From contig QQUE01000007.1 of the NCBI GenBank assembly GCA_008501765.1, forward strand, positions 952,740-1,016,739: a DNA stretch of 64,000 nt, in the 5' to 3' direction. Made by a program: the position numbers and the translations under genes. The notes below the pieces were generated by a model. The model did not search any database. It was not told the origin of the DNA and was given only the letters and a program-made list of their open reading frames with translations. Below are positions 1-9,766 of this stretch, piece by piece (within the stretch, counting starts at the first letter, position 1; the number at the start of each line of letters is the position of its first letter). The stretch is from Calditrichota bacterium (GTDB lineage: Bacteria > Zhuqueibacterota > Zhuqueibacteria > Zhuqueibacterales > Geothermadaptataceae).

Positions 1-540
1 TCCTGCACCCAACTCCACACCGGGTAAAATTGTCGCGTTTGCCCCGATGATTACATTTTCATTTATAACAGGGCCTTGCAGACGATTTTTTACATCTTTT
101 CCCAGTGGAAAATCTGCATTTGTCAGCACTACATTTGGCCCAAGCCAGGCCCCTTTTTTTATTATAGTAAATTCAGGAATGAACGCCTGTGAATGAATTC
201 GAACATCATCTTCAATTACAACCTGGTGCTCGACCACGGTTTTTGAGCCTATTGAAACATTATTTCCAATTGTGCAAAGTTCGCGAATTTGCACTCCGTG
301 CCCGGTTTGAAAATGTGCCCCGATAGTCGTCCCGGCATAAATCACCGTGTGACTGCGAATATAACAATCATCCCCAATTTTTAATTTGAGATCAGGATCC
401 GCATTTTTTGGAGGAATCCCAAGCAAACAATAGGGCTCCACAAATTGATTCTCCTGAATTGTCAGAGAATTCCCAATGTGGATTAACCCGTTCTTTTGCA
501 ATTTATTCTCTTCATCAAACGGGTGTGGCATGTTATGCAT
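1..540 (-). CDS. Left-handed beta-helix (hexapeptide-repeat) acyltransferase, partial
   Basis: This open frame runs off the left edge, so the C-terminus is missing and about 180 residues are visible. Repeated hexapeptide-like turns (IGDDCYI, IGNNVSIG, IIGANATI) mark the trimeric LbetaH O-/N-acyltransferase fold, which usually uses acetyl-CoA. I place the start at the ATG at 540 because GGAG lies nine bases upstream; another in-frame ATG lies at 531. It overlaps the end of the Gfo/Idh/MocA gene by 8 bp, so the two are translationally coupled. Such pairs often make N-acetylated amino sugars (WbpB/WbpD type). That substrate is inferred from context only. Confidence 0.85.
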   Translation of the reverse strand, partial: MHNMPHPFDEENKLQKNGLIHIGNSLTIQENQFVEPYCLLGIPPKNADPDLKLKIGDDCYIRSHTVIYAGTTIGAHFQTGHGVQIRELCTIGNNVSIGSKTVVEHQVVIEDDVRIHSQAFIPEFTIIKKGAWLGPNVVLTNADFPLGKDVKNRLQGPVINENVIIGANATILPGVELGAG

Positions 541-1624
541 AAGATGAAACTCCATTGCTCTGCCGCGTTCCATTTGTCGGAGTCAATTCGGATCCATTTT
601 TCTTGCCGTTTTCCTGAGATGGAGTCCCGATTTTTTTGCCATTTTTTTGAACCGAGTCGATGGGCATGACATCCAAATCCCGCTTTATTTCGGCTGATAA
701 TAATGCCAGTTCACAAACGCGGCTGGTAAAGTATTCCTCTTTCCCAATATTGACCATTTTGGTGTACTCACCATTGAGTTCATGGGAGACGATGGTTAAG
801 AAATGGTTCAATTCGTCGCGTAATGGTTCTGATTTTTCAATTTCAATGGAGTAGGGCTCATCTTTATTCACCCCGTCATACGATACAGAAATTGGATATA
901 CCTGAATGGTCTGTTCCTGGAAATCACAGGCAATTTTCAGATTTTCTGCGACAATCCAGATATCGCGTGCCTTTTCCGGATGACAACTGCTAACCTCAAG
1001 ACTGGCATAAAAACGGTCGTAATCAAGCATGATCATCGCTGATTCTTCAAGTCCATTACCGAAGAGATCCATGGTTTTACAATAGACCCGCTCCGGTCGT
1101 TTATCCAAGATAAAATTTAAAATATCAATGAGATGAACACCCAAATTTACCACGGCGCCCGAATCACGACGTGGTGGGTTGGTCGAATGAACGTATCGTG
1201 TGGTGATATATTGCAATTGCCCGGCGTCAGCCAGGAGTTCTTTCAATTTGATGACCGCTGGATTAAAACGGTATAAATAGCCAACTGAAAAAACACATTT
1301 TTGCTGCTCTGCCAATTCAACCAGTTCATTGGTCTTTTGAGCACGTAACGTCACTGGTTTTTCAACAAGTACATGTTTTTTCGCGATGAGGCATTCTTTG
1401 ACAACATCGTAGTGTTTATCGGTGGGCACAGCCACAGTAACTGCGTCCACAAACGGCAGCATGTCATAAAAATCCTGGAAATAGAGGATGTTGTTTTCCT
1501 TAGCCAATTCCTCAGTATTTGGATTGATATCAGCAATTCCAACAAGTTCACAATCTAATTTTGAGAGAGTACGGATGTGGTTTTTGCCCCACCTGCCTGC
1601 ACCTATTACACCTACTTTTACCAT
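533..1624 (-). CDS. Gfo/Idh/MocA family NAD(P)-dependent sugar oxidoreductase
   Basis: The 363-residue product starts with a Rossmann nucleotide-binding motif (GVIGAGRWGKNH) and carries the EKP motif (VEKPVTL, about residues 88-94), whose lysine is the usual catalytic residue of this family. The C-terminal half is the usual alpha/beta substrate domain. It probably oxidises or reduces a nucleotide sugar for surface polysaccharide synthesis, given the overlapping downstream acyltransferase; the exact substrate is unknown. The last 30 or so residues are an odd low-complexity tail rich in N, G, K and S with a repeated NGKK motif. A clear AAGGAG ribosome site precedes the ATG. Confidence 0.88.
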   Translation of the reverse strand: MVKVGVIGAGRWGKNHIRTLSKLDCELVGIADINPNTEELAKENNILYFQDFYDMLPFVDAVTVAVPTDKHYDVVKECLIAKKHVLVEKPVTLRAQKTNELVELAEQQKCVFSVGYLYRFNPAVIKLKELLADAGQLQYITTRYVHSTNPPRRDSGAVVNLGVHLIDILNFILDKRPERVYCKTMDLFGNGLEESAMIMLDYDRFYASLEVSSCHPEKARDIWIVAENLKIACDFQEQTIQVYPISVSYDGVNKDEPYSIEIEKSEPLRDELNHFLTIVSHELNGEYTKMVNIGKEEYFTSRVCELALLSAEIKRDLDVMPIDSVQKNGKKIGTPSQENGKKNGSELTPTNGTRQSNGVSSYA

Positions 1625-2131
1625 TTTCTATTCTTCTCCTTGCTATTATTTATATCCTGAAAAAAAACGTTGGTGATGGGATATAATTAATTTTAGCGTA
1701 AAATAAATGCGTTGAATTATTCAAACAGGAAAATGAATGGAGGAAAAGTGAGCAGTCCTGCTAAAGATTGCCATGAAGGGAGGTTAGAAAAGATGAGAAA
1801 ATCAAAGGGTGCGATAATTCCAAAGCAAATTTCAAACTGGCACCAACAACATCATCTATCCCGGGGCTTCGTTCCCGCCAATATCAGCGAAAAAACAAAA
1901 AATTCCCTTTCTCCATTCTCGAGCCCGTTTTACTTACCAGTCGATAAAAACGTCATGTTCCTACAACTGTTTTGAGATCAACTACATACAGTTTGAATTT
2001 AAAAATACTGATATAAGTTAGTTACATTGGCAAGTTTATGCGGAGAAAAAAGTAGAGAAAAAGAGAGAATTAATAAAGCGATTGAAATAACGTTTATTCA
2101 GATTAATATCATACAAATTCGCATAATAATT
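1625..2131. other. Non-coding gap inside the polysaccharide locus
   Basis: This 507-bp stretch lies between two minus-strand genes and is unusually long for this locus. I see no convincing gene, tRNA or long inverted repeat. One open frame on the plus strand (1712-1975) has no recognisable domain and low-complexity composition. The gap suggests a separate transcription start for the Gfo/Idh/MocA and acyltransferase pair, but I could not pick a convincing promoter. Confidence 0.5.
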
Positions 2132-3226
2132 TTATAGAAAATTATCTTGATAGGCTGGGTTTTCTCTCATTATGCGATGGCTCTGTGGGTAGTTTTCGAA
2201 AAACCAAACCATGAATGCAGTGACGTCAATTTTTTCAGAAAGCATTCTATTCCGGCGGGCTTTATATTCCTGTTGCAAGTTTTCTGAATTCACCAAATCT
2301 TCAATTTTTTTAAACAACTGGTTAGGATATTGTGTTTGAATCCCGAATGTGAGTCCATAATCATGCTCAAGTTCATCGAGATAACCCAACTTACCCACAA
2401 AATCATTATATCTCAAAGAAGGTGTCCCAAGGACCGCAGCTTCAGCGGCCATTGTCTGGCTATCGCCAATGTACATTTCGGCATAAAACAACGCATGATG
2501 CACATCATCTGGATTGATTTTGATTCGATATTTTTCAAATTGAGATTCCAGCTCTCTTTCGGAAGTGATGTAAATATTGCCTTTTGGCTCCAGAATGTTG
2601 ATTATTTTCTGTGCAATCTCTGTAGTTATTCCACTTTTGCCGGTGTCGTGATGCGCAGTTAATTTGGCAAATCTCAAGAGAAAAAATGACTCATCCAAGT
2701 TGACATACTTCTTGATCCGTTCCTGATCAGGTAGAAATTGATTAGGATGCAAATAAGCTAATTCGTGATACCCCGAATAATGCACCGTTTTATCCTCCCA
2801 TTTCCCAGTTCTGCAAGGATTTGGTGCCAAAATACAACTTGCCAGCGGATACCCCATTTTGGCAAACAAGGGAACAGCATCAAAATCATCTTCATTGACA
2901 TTGATTGCTGGAATTTTTAATAACTTGCCAATGTGCGTGATTTCGGTCGATGTTCCCACCATAATATCCGGACGGTTTTTAAAACACGCTTTAAGAATTC
3001 CGCAATCTCGATGCAGTAGACCAAGGGCAATGGATAATTTATCATCCTTCCGCCCTGCTGGTTGGATATTGAGATAATTAAAACCTGACTCTTTAACCAG
3101 CTCTTCTAAAATATCTTTCTTTTTAATAAGCAGATAAATTGAATGCCCATTAGTTTTTAGTTGAGACAAAACATTTTTAAAAAGATGGTAGTGGGCGGGA
3201 TGCCCTAAATAGAATAAAACTTTCAT
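2132..3226 (-). CDS. DUF354 family protein (GT-B-like fold)
   Basis: The 364-residue protein begins MKVLFYLGHPAHYHLFKNV, the typical N-terminus of DUF354 proteins. These resemble MurG and UDP-GlcNAc 2-epimerase in fold and sit in archaeal and bacterial surface-glycan loci, with no settled reaction. The segment GDSQTMAAEAAVLGTPSLRYNDF (about residues 255-277) looks like the nucleotide-sugar-binding C-terminal half of a GT-B enzyme. The start overlaps the stop of the upstream gene by four bases (ATGA), so the two are translationally coupled. It may be a glycosyltransferase or an epimerase. Confidence 0.85.
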   Translation of the reverse strand: MKVLFYLGHPAHYHLFKNVLSQLKTNGHSIYLLIKKKDILEELVKESGFNYLNIQPAGRKDDKLSIALGLLHRDCGILKACFKNRPDIMVGTSTEITHIGKLLKIPAINVNEDDFDAVPLFAKMGYPLASCILAPNPCRTGKWEDKTVHYSGYHELAYLHPNQFLPDQERIKKYVNLDESFFLLRFAKLTAHHDTGKSGITTEIAQKIINILEPKGNIYITSERELESQFEKYRIKINPDDVHHALFYAEMYIGDSQTMAAEAAVLGTPSLRYNDFVGKLGYLDELEHDYGLTFGIQTQYPNQLFKKIEDLVNSENLQQEYKARRNRMLSEKIDVTAFMVWFFENYPQSHRIMRENPAYQDNFL

Positions 3227-4380
3227 CGGAGGTCGCTATTCTTAAATAATAAATAGGATAATGCGGCAAACATCCATGCATTAGACCAGCGCATAAAGGA
3301 GATTTTGCTGGTGAAATATTTATACTTGCGGAAATAGAAATGTCCGTCCTTGGCCTGCATGTTGGAAACCATCCAATTAGCAACGTTTTCTGCTATCTTT
3401 AACTTGCCAAAACGCACCAAAGTCAAAATAGATTGTGCGGCTGAAGTGCAGTCAACGGGATATTTTTTTTGATCATAAAATTTAGGAATTTTCTCATGTT
3501 CGAAAAAATTGTCACAGTAAAATTGAAATCCCAATTCCAAGTTATTACGATGCGTTTCATCACCGGTCAACTTGACAAATGTTTCAAGGCAATCAAGAAT
3601 GTATCCCGTATGATAATTATCTACCCAATCACGATTATCATTGTGTGAATAAACCCACGCACCTGTTCGGTTTTGATGTTTCATCACAAATTGCACTGTG
3701 AGAGCGGCTTCATTCAACAAAGAACTATCACTATTAATTGAATACACCTGCGAAAGCAGCCTTGCCCCTTTCATTGTGGCATTGAAAACGATTTGTTTGT
3801 CAAGCGGTGAGTAGGAATAACAAAATAAATCGCCTTCATAAACCTTATTTAAATCCTTGCGGATAAAATCTACTGCGCTGATGCACAAATCCAAAGCATG
3901 TCGATTTTGAGTTAATTCATAAGCTATAAATAGGCTATTTGTAATAATCCCTGTCGCAACGACTGTCGGTGTGAAGGCCGGGATTGAAGCATAACGTGCT
4001 TCCCAGTCAAAATCGTACCCCCAACAAGCGCCGCTAAATCCTTTGGATTGCAGCCGGATTAATTCGTCCAGCAGAATTTCTATCCGTTCTAAATAGATTT
4101 CATTTTTCTCTGGAAATACCTGCGACAGATAAGCAAAACCCTGTAGACACAATCCAAGGGTTACCGGGTTATAGCCCTTGGGGATTCCAAGCAAAGGACG
4201 CAAATTTAACAACGATCGCTTGGTAATTTGTTGAACGAGAAATCTTAATTTTTTATTATTTAAAGCAGGAAGTTTAAATAACGGCGACTCCAAGCCGTCA
4301 TAGCGATCGTATCCCCGATACTTATTAGCTAAAATATAGTTTTCAAGGCGGAGAGTGTTAGGTGCCAAAGTTGGAGGCAT
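3223..4380 (-). CDS. Alpha/alpha-toroid (six-hairpin-like) protein of a polysaccharide locus
   Basis: This 385-residue soluble protein has no signal peptide. It shows the periodic helical hairpins and aromatic/acidic motifs (GACWGYDFDWEAR; NYHTGYILDC; DCTSAAQSI) of the (alpha/alpha)6 toroid seen in glycoside hydrolases, lyases and epimerases. Relatives are often annotated vaguely, for example as delta-aminolevulinic acid dehydratase, a name I consider unreliable. It lies one base downstream of the bi-domain oxidoreductase and overlaps the DUF354 gene by four bases, so the three form one cassette. A role in modifying a sugar or oligosaccharide intermediate is an inference. Confidence 0.72.
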   Translation of the reverse strand: MPPTLAPNTLRLENYILANKYRGYDRYDGLESPLFKLPALNNKKLRFLVQQITKRSLLNLRPLLGIPKGYNPVTLGLCLQGFAYLSQVFPEKNEIYLERIEILLDELIRLQSKGFSGACWGYDFDWEARYASIPAFTPTVVATGIITNSLFIAYELTQNRHALDLCISAVDFIRKDLNKVYEGDLFCYSYSPLDKQIVFNATMKGARLLSQVYSINSDSSLLNEAALTVQFVMKHQNRTGAWVYSHNDNRDWVDNYHTGYILDCLETFVKLTGDETHRNNLELGFQFYCDNFFEHEKIPKFYDQKKYPVDCTSAAQSILTLVRFGKLKIAENVANWMVSNMQAKDGHFYFRKYKYFTSKISFMRWSNAWMFAALSYLLFKNSDLR

Positions 4381-4381
4381 C

Positions 4382-6523
4382 TCAATCTGCCAAAGCTATA
4401 GTTTTACCGCTCGCAAGCGACTCAAGAATTTTAAAAGGTAAAAGACTCGACAAATAAAGTTCATCAAAAGGAATGGGTGTGGCAATTCCTTTTTGAACAG
4501 CGTTTAGAAATTGCTGCACCTCAATCGCATGTCCCTTATCTTGTTTTGCTTTACATGTAACAGTTTTCTGCCCGTATATAGTCAGGCGGGAGAAATCATG
4601 AATAACTGCTGTCATCCCATCACAATAGACTTCCAGATATTCCTTCTCTAATTGCTTGCTGCCGTTGGCAAAATAGGAGATGGTTGCAATTGAGCCGTTG
4701 GCAAATTTCAAATTTACTGAAAGTGTATCATTTAAATTTAAAGCTGTATCCATCCCCAAAGCGCTCACTGCAACAGGTTTACTGCCACTTAAATACATAC
4801 ATAAATCAATAAAATGGCATACTTCCCCGATAATCCTTCCACCCCCAATTTCCGGATCCTGTGTCCAATGGTCGGCCGGAATATGGCCCACATTTATTCG
4901 ATAATTGATAGCTTTTTTAGAGTCTCTGCCAAGTTTCTGCACAAGAGTTTCGACCATGGGTGCAAATCGCCGATTAAATCCAATCATAAGGTGTGAGTCG
5001 CTTTTTTCATAGGCCGTTTTAATTCTTTCCAACGCATCAACAGTTAGACATATTGGTTTTTCCACAAACACATTTTTGCCATTTTCCAGAGCTGCCAGAA
5101 CAAATTCTGCATGGGAATCATGCCGTGTCGCGATGAAAATCGTATTTATCTCTGGATTTGCAAAGACTTCTGCGGGTGAACTTACGGCGTGCTTAAATTT
5201 GAATTTGTCTGCAACATTTCTACTGCTATTGCCCGAAGCTGTATTTACGGCAATCAAATCTCCATACTTCACTGCAGTGGGTAAAAGAAATTTCTGCGCG
5301 AAACTTCCAGCTCCAATAAAACCAATATGCGGCGTTTGTGCTGATGTCGAAAGAGAACCATTTGACCTATTTGTCAGGTTGATACTGGACTCAAGTTTTT
5401 TTGTCGTGTCGTATTTGAGTAAAACGCCAAACACTGGCTCAGTTCTGGCTAAAATTAAATCGTAGGCAGACAGCGCATTTTCAAATTCAAAAATATGTGT
5501 CGTCAACAAATCGATGTCCAGTTTATCCTGATGCACCAATTCGAGATAAGCCTGCATATTGCGATTTTCGGTCCAGCGCACATAACCGATGGGATAGTCG
5601 AGTCCCTTTTCTTCATAGTTTGCATCGTATCTGCCAGGACCATACGATGATGACATACGCAGTTCAAGTTCTTTTTGGTAATAGTTGGAACGGCTGAATC
5701 CAGTAGGCACAGCGCCCACAATGACGACTTTCCCTTTACGGCGGCATAATTTCCCGGCCAGTTCTACAGGATCAAGGCTGCTTGTTCCCGCTGTGATGAT
5801 GACAGAATCAACACCGTAGCCACCTGAGATTTCGTTTATCCCTTGTAGCAGTGTTTCATCATTTCTTACAAATGCAGCATCAGCGCCAGATTTTTTCGCA
5901 AGCTCAACAGCTGCAGTATCGATGTCAATTCCCATTACCACATTGCCCGCTGCTTTGAGCATTTGCACTGTCAACTGACCTATGAGGCCCAAGCCGACAA
6001 CAACACAACTCTCGCCCAATCGTAAATCAGCCTGCCGAATGCCTTGCAGCGCGATTGACGCAACAGTGGTATAGGCAGCATGTGCGGATTTTACATTTTC
6101 CGAAACTTTAACACATAAATTTTTCTCCACAGCGATCACTTCCGCATGGGCTGCAGAAACACCACTACAGGCGACCCTGTCGCCTACACTCAATCCCGTA
6201 ACATCTTGCCCGACTTCGATTATTCGCCCCATTGCGCTATAACCCAGGGGCGCTGGCGCATCAAGTTTGTTCATCACTTTTTGGTAAGTCGCCTGAATGC
6301 CCTCAGTTTTAACAGAATCGAGCACCTGCTTCACTTGTTCAGGTTTTTGCCTGGCTTTTGCAAATAAAGAAGACCGCGCTGTCTTGACTTTGCTGCCTTC
6401 CGTTCCAGCGCTAATAAGAGAGTACTCTGTCCTAACAAGAACCTTGCCTTTGGCAAGCGCTGGAAATGGAACTTCAAGCAGCTCCATTTTACCAGTTTTG
6501 AGATTTTGTATGAGTTGCTGCAT
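4382..6523 (-). CDS. Bi-domain oxidoreductase: zinc-type alcohol dehydrogenase fused to Gfo/Idh/MocA
   Basis: The 713-residue protein is a natural fusion. Residues 1 to about 370 are a medium-chain dehydrogenase with a Rossmann motif (VVVGLGLIGQ). The position of the usual catalytic zinc cysteine reads SLISAGTEG, so zinc chemistry may be altered. Residues about 395-713 are a complete Gfo/Idh/MocA module with IGFIGAGSFAQ and the VEKPICL motif. This architecture is known from exopolysaccharide and heparinase-type loci. Two linked oxidoreductase steps on one sugar would fit, but the reaction is not known. A linker rich in S, N and T joins the modules. Confidence 0.88.
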   Translation of the reverse strand: MQQLIQNLKTGKMELLEVPFPALAKGKVLVRTEYSLISAGTEGSKVKTARSSLFAKARQKPEQVKQVLDSVKTEGIQATYQKVMNKLDAPAPLGYSAMGRIIEVGQDVTGLSVGDRVACSGVSAAHAEVIAVEKNLCVKVSENVKSAHAAYTTVASIALQGIRQADLRLGESCVVVGLGLIGQLTVQMLKAAGNVVMGIDIDTAAVELAKKSGADAAFVRNDETLLQGINEISGGYGVDSVIITAGTSSLDPVELAGKLCRRKGKVVIVGAVPTGFSRSNYYQKELELRMSSSYGPGRYDANYEEKGLDYPIGYVRWTENRNMQAYLELVHQDKLDIDLLTTHIFEFENALSAYDLILARTEPVFGVLLKYDTTKKLESSINLTNRSNGSLSTSAQTPHIGFIGAGSFAQKFLLPTAVKYGDLIAVNTASGNSSRNVADKFKFKHAVSSPAEVFANPEINTIFIATRHDSHAEFVLAALENGKNVFVEKPICLTVDALERIKTAYEKSDSHLMIGFNRRFAPMVETLVQKLGRDSKKAINYRINVGHIPADHWTQDPEIGGGRIIGEVCHFIDLCMYLSGSKPVAVSALGMDTALNLNDTLSVNLKFANGSIATISYFANGSKQLEKEYLEVYCDGMTAVIHDFSRLTIYGQKTVTCKAKQDKGHAIEVQQFLNAVQKGIATPIPFDELYLSSLLPFKILESLASGKTIALAD

Positions 6524-6581
6524 ATTATGCGATCGGTTTTAAATGAGGATTATAAATATTAATACACAATTTGATTAATGG

Positions 6582-7670
6582 CTATTTAAGAATAGTATCA
6601 AAAACTTTCAGAATATTTTTTTCAAATATTTCCAACGTATATTTTTCATAAAATTTTTTCTTTCCTGCTTCTCCCATCGCAATCGATTCATCTTTATTTT
6701 TAATTAAATATTCAATTTTATTAGCTAAAGCACTAGTATCATTTTTAGAAACTAAAAATCCGGTTATTCCATCATCAATAATTTCAGGGATTGAACCTTC
6801 AAACGTTGATACAACTGGAAGACCTGCTTGCATTGCCTCTAAAATAACCAGTCCCCAGGCTTCATTTAAGGTGGGGTGGACAAATATATCACTTTTGATA
6901 AAAAGATCATCTTTTTCGTTGCCATAAACAGCGCCAACATATTCAACTTGATCAGTTAAATTTCTCGTTCGAAGTAATTGTAAAATACTATTCTTATTAT
7001 AATCACGCTCATTACCTGCTATTTTAGCAACAAAGGGTATCATTTTTTGAGATAAAATCTCAAGAGCATCCAAGTAATCAATAATCCCTTTTGACCTGTT
7101 CAAATTAGAGAGAAATAATAATCGTGCTAATCTTCTATTCTCTTGAGTTTTAACAATTGTTTTTTGCGGTATGCCATTATTTACAATAAAAGGTTTTTCA
7201 GTATAAACATACGCTATGTCATTTTTAATGAGTTCAGATAAACAAATAATATGCACATTTTTAAATGCAAATTTATATAGGCTCTCCTGAAAAGAAGAAC
7301 CTTTCACCTTGTTATCAATCCCTTTCCCATGTAAATGAATAAGAATTTTTTTTCGAAATATTTTAATCGTGGTAACAAAGAACAAATCGCGATAAAATGC
7401 AAAACCAAGAGGTGAAATTTGAAAATAAACTAGGTCCGGTCTAAATGTTAAAATCTGTAAAACAAGCTTAAATAGAATTTTAGCAATAATAATTATTTTT
7501 CCCCATGAAAAAGTAGCAAGATTAATATTATTTTGTGCGTATGAGATTTTAATGGTCTGTGTGATAAAGATGTTATCTAAACTCTTATTCTCACAAACAT
7601 ATTGATTCATTAATGTTGCACCCGTAACAGGAGGAGGCAGTTTAAGAAGAAATAGTATTTTCTTTTTCAT
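6582..7670 (-). CDS. Glycosyltransferase family 4
   Basis: This 362-residue GT-B glycosyltransferase carries the GT4 C-terminal signature: a nucleotide-binding segment (RLLFLSNLNRSKGIIDYLDAL) followed by HPTLNEAWGLVILEAMQAGLPVV, the E-x7-E region that contacts the donor. The N-terminal motif LKLPPPVTGATLMN is typical of this group. It transfers one sugar onto the lipid-linked repeat unit at the inner face of the membrane. Donor and linkage cannot be read from sequence. Codons are strongly A/T-ending. Confidence 0.9.
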   Translation of the reverse strand: MKKKILFLLKLPPPVTGATLMNQYVCENKSLDNIFITQTIKISYAQNNINLATFSWGKIIIIAKILFKLVLQILTFRPDLVYFQISPLGFAFYRDLFFVTTIKIFRKKILIHLHGKGIDNKVKGSSFQESLYKFAFKNVHIICLSELIKNDIAYVYTEKPFIVNNGIPQKTIVKTQENRRLARLLFLSNLNRSKGIIDYLDALEILSQKMIPFVAKIAGNERDYNKNSILQLLRTRNLTDQVEYVGAVYGNEKDDLFIKSDIFVHPTLNEAWGLVILEAMQAGLPVVSTFEGSIPEIIDDGITGFLVSKNDTSALANKIEYLIKNKDESIAMGEAGKKKFYEKYTLEIFEKNILKVFDTILK

Positions 7671-7725
7671 ATCAAAAAATTATGGGAAAAGAATTAAAGA
7701 AATATCGTATTAATACCAAGTTGAA

Positions 7726-8838
7726 TTATTTGCTCATAGATTCATTTGAGTAAGCATTCTTTATAGCAGCTAACATATTATTTATACTAAAATCAGTAGA
7801 GAATTTTTGGGCCTGTTTAATTGAATTTTTCGAAAATTTTTCATATAAACTCTGATCATCTAAAAGCATACAAACATGCGAAACCCAAGCATCAACTTTC
7901 AAAGGTAATACAAAACCATTATATTTATGCACAACTAAATCATCCGCAGCCCCAGCATTTTCACATGTGATTACCGGCAAGCCTGAGGCACAAGCTTCAT
8001 TTGCAACAACACCCCACCCATCAACTTCAGTAGGAAACAAAAATAATTTTGAAGCGCCATAATAAGCTGGAAGTTCGTTTTGTTGTACAAACCCAGGATA
8101 ATTAAAACTAACATTGATCTTTTTCAAAATTTTCAGAATATCATCTTGCAATGGGCCGCTTCCAAGAAGCAAAATTTTTATATTCTTTTTTTTCTTATTT
8201 AATTTTTCAACAACCTCTAAAAAAAAATACGGCATCTTTCGTTGGATAAATTGCCCTGAAAACATAATATCATATTTTTTTTCCACCCCTGAAGACTGAG
8301 CATAAAAATTATTTTCAATATTATATGGCACCTTAAATATTTTTTGATCAGGCACACCATATGAAAGAAAGTTTTGTCGACCTTTTTCACCGACTGGAAG
8401 TGCTGCAGTAATGTATCGATAAACCACTTTTCGAATCATAATGTGAAATATTGAAAATTCTTTTTCTGTTAGTGACCATGAATCAGTATTGACGAAAAGT
8501 TTTTTCTTAAATACTTTTGCAAATAAAATAGCAGCTAACATCGTTGGGTTAAATCCACCTGTGACTATGATGTCAGGATTGTGCATTTTAAGTTGAGTCC
8601 AAATATCAGCATTCCAATAAATAGATCGATTCCACAGTTTGAATTTACTTTTTTTTAGAAATAAATGATTATGTTCAATTTGTGGTGGATTCCATCTTCT
8701 ATTGGGTTCTGAATGAGCACAATAATATATCATAAACTTCCCCGTTACACTATCAGCAAGTTTATTAAAATAAAATACCCTATAAGGAGATGGGATATTA
8801 GCAATAATTACCGTTTTAATACGTTTACCTTTTAACAT
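7726..8838 (-). CDS. Glycosyltransferase family 4
   Basis: This GT-B protein of about 370 residues begins (M)LKGKRIKTVIIANIPSPYRVFYFNKL, the acceptor-domain start typical of GT4 enzymes, and has the signature FPTEVDGWGVVANEACASGLPVITC near residue 270. I take the ATG at 8838; a TTG three codons upstream is possible but unnecessary. It probably adds one sugar of the repeat unit. It is separated by a short AT-rich gap from the next GT4 gene and by 19 bp from the FkbM-type methyltransferase. Confidence 0.9.
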   Translation of the reverse strand: MLKGKRIKTVIIANIPSPYRVFYFNKLADSVTGKFMIYYCAHSEPNRRWNPPQIEHNHLFLKKSKFKLWNRSIYWNADIWTQLKMHNPDIIVTGGFNPTMLAAILFAKVFKKKLFVNTDSWSLTEKEFSIFHIMIRKVVYRYITAALPVGEKGRQNFLSYGVPDQKIFKVPYNIENNFYAQSSGVEKKYDIMFSGQFIQRKMPYFFLEVVEKLNKKKKNIKILLLGSGPLQDDILKILKKINVSFNYPGFVQQNELPAYYGASKLFLFPTEVDGWGVVANEACASGLPVITCENAGAADDLVVHKYNGFVLPLKVDAWVSHVCMLLDDQSLYEKFSKNSIKQAQKFSTDFSINNMLAAIKNAYSNESMSK

Positions 8839-8857
8839 TGCACCCAATAGTAAGCAA

Positions 8858-9730
8858 TTAGATAGTTGATTCTAAAATGCTGAATTGATATTTTTTTTGA
8901 ACTCGGTTTAAAAATTCTTGTGATATGAAAACAGGATCTTCCTGTAATTTCGACAAACTATTTCTATGAAACTGCTTATTTCGGAAATCAAAATAAAGAG
9001 GGCCGATAAATCCAGATATATTCAGTAACTTTATAATTTCATTTCTATTTTCTGATATTTCGATTACGAATACTTGTACTTTTTCAAGAATACTATTAAA
9101 GCCAAGCAATACATCTAATTCAAATCCTTCAACATCAATTTTTACAAAATCAGGTTTAATATCATTTTTAGAACAAAAGGAACTAATTGTTAATTTTTCA
9201 ACTTCAATTGAATCAATATGTTGATCATTTTTGATTATCTTATTTACTGAACTATAAGGTTTATTCGAAAAGCAGCAAATACCGTTATCGCGACTAATTG
9301 CTTTATTTATGGCTACTACATTATCCCGTTTATTATAAGCTAAATTTGCATTTAATTTTTGAAAAGTACTGGGTGTCGGTTCAAATGCAAATACCTTAGT
9401 CTTACTAAATTCTGAAAAGAGCAGGCTATATATACCTAGGTTGGCACCAATATCAAAAAAAACACCTCCCAAATTTTTAGCACAAAATCTAAACAAATTC
9501 ATATTGTTATAATCAAATAATCCTTGCGTATAGATTTTCGTTCCACCTTGCTTAGCTACCGATTTGTTAGTTATTAAGAGAGTAGATTCAGAGACTGTTA
9601 GTTTCAAAGGGAATTTATTGAATAATTTTACAAAGCTCCACTCTATGTATTTATAGAGAGCAAAGAATCTATTCACATTTTCATTTTGCAAAATTCGGAA
9701 TATTGAGTTTTTTATATTGATCAAATGCAT
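8858..9730 (-). CDS. FkbM family SAM-dependent methyltransferase
   Basis: The 290-residue protein contains the SAM-binding core FFDIGANLGIYSLLF, the acidic loop VFAFEPTPSTFQKL and the FkbM hallmark KIDVEGFELDVLLGF. Members O-methylate sugars or polyketides and are common in polysaccharide loci, where methyl groups decorate or cap chains. The N-terminus (about 50 residues) is longer than the core and has no obvious membrane helix. The methylated sugar is unknown. Confidence 0.88.
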   Translation of the reverse strand: MHLINIKNSIFRILQNENVNRFFALYKYIEWSFVKLFNKFPLKLTVSESTLLITNKSVAKQGGTKIYTQGLFDYNNMNLFRFCAKNLGGVFFDIGANLGIYSLLFSEFSKTKVFAFEPTPSTFQKLNANLAYNKRDNVVAINKAISRDNGICCFSNKPYSSVNKIIKNDQHIDSIEVEKLTISSFCSKNDIKPDFVKIDVEGFELDVLLGFNSILEKVQVFVIEISENRNEIIKLLNISGFIGPLYFDFRNKQFHRNSLSKLQEDPVFISQEFLNRVQKKYQFSILESTI

Positions 9731-9766
9731 TCAAACAATCTTTCATCGTAATTTAAGATAAATAAT

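Noticed and set aside
1712..1975. 87-residue open frame on the plus strand in the 1625-2131 gap
   Set aside because: No recognisable domain, no ribosome-binding site of note, and composition typical of non-coding DNA.
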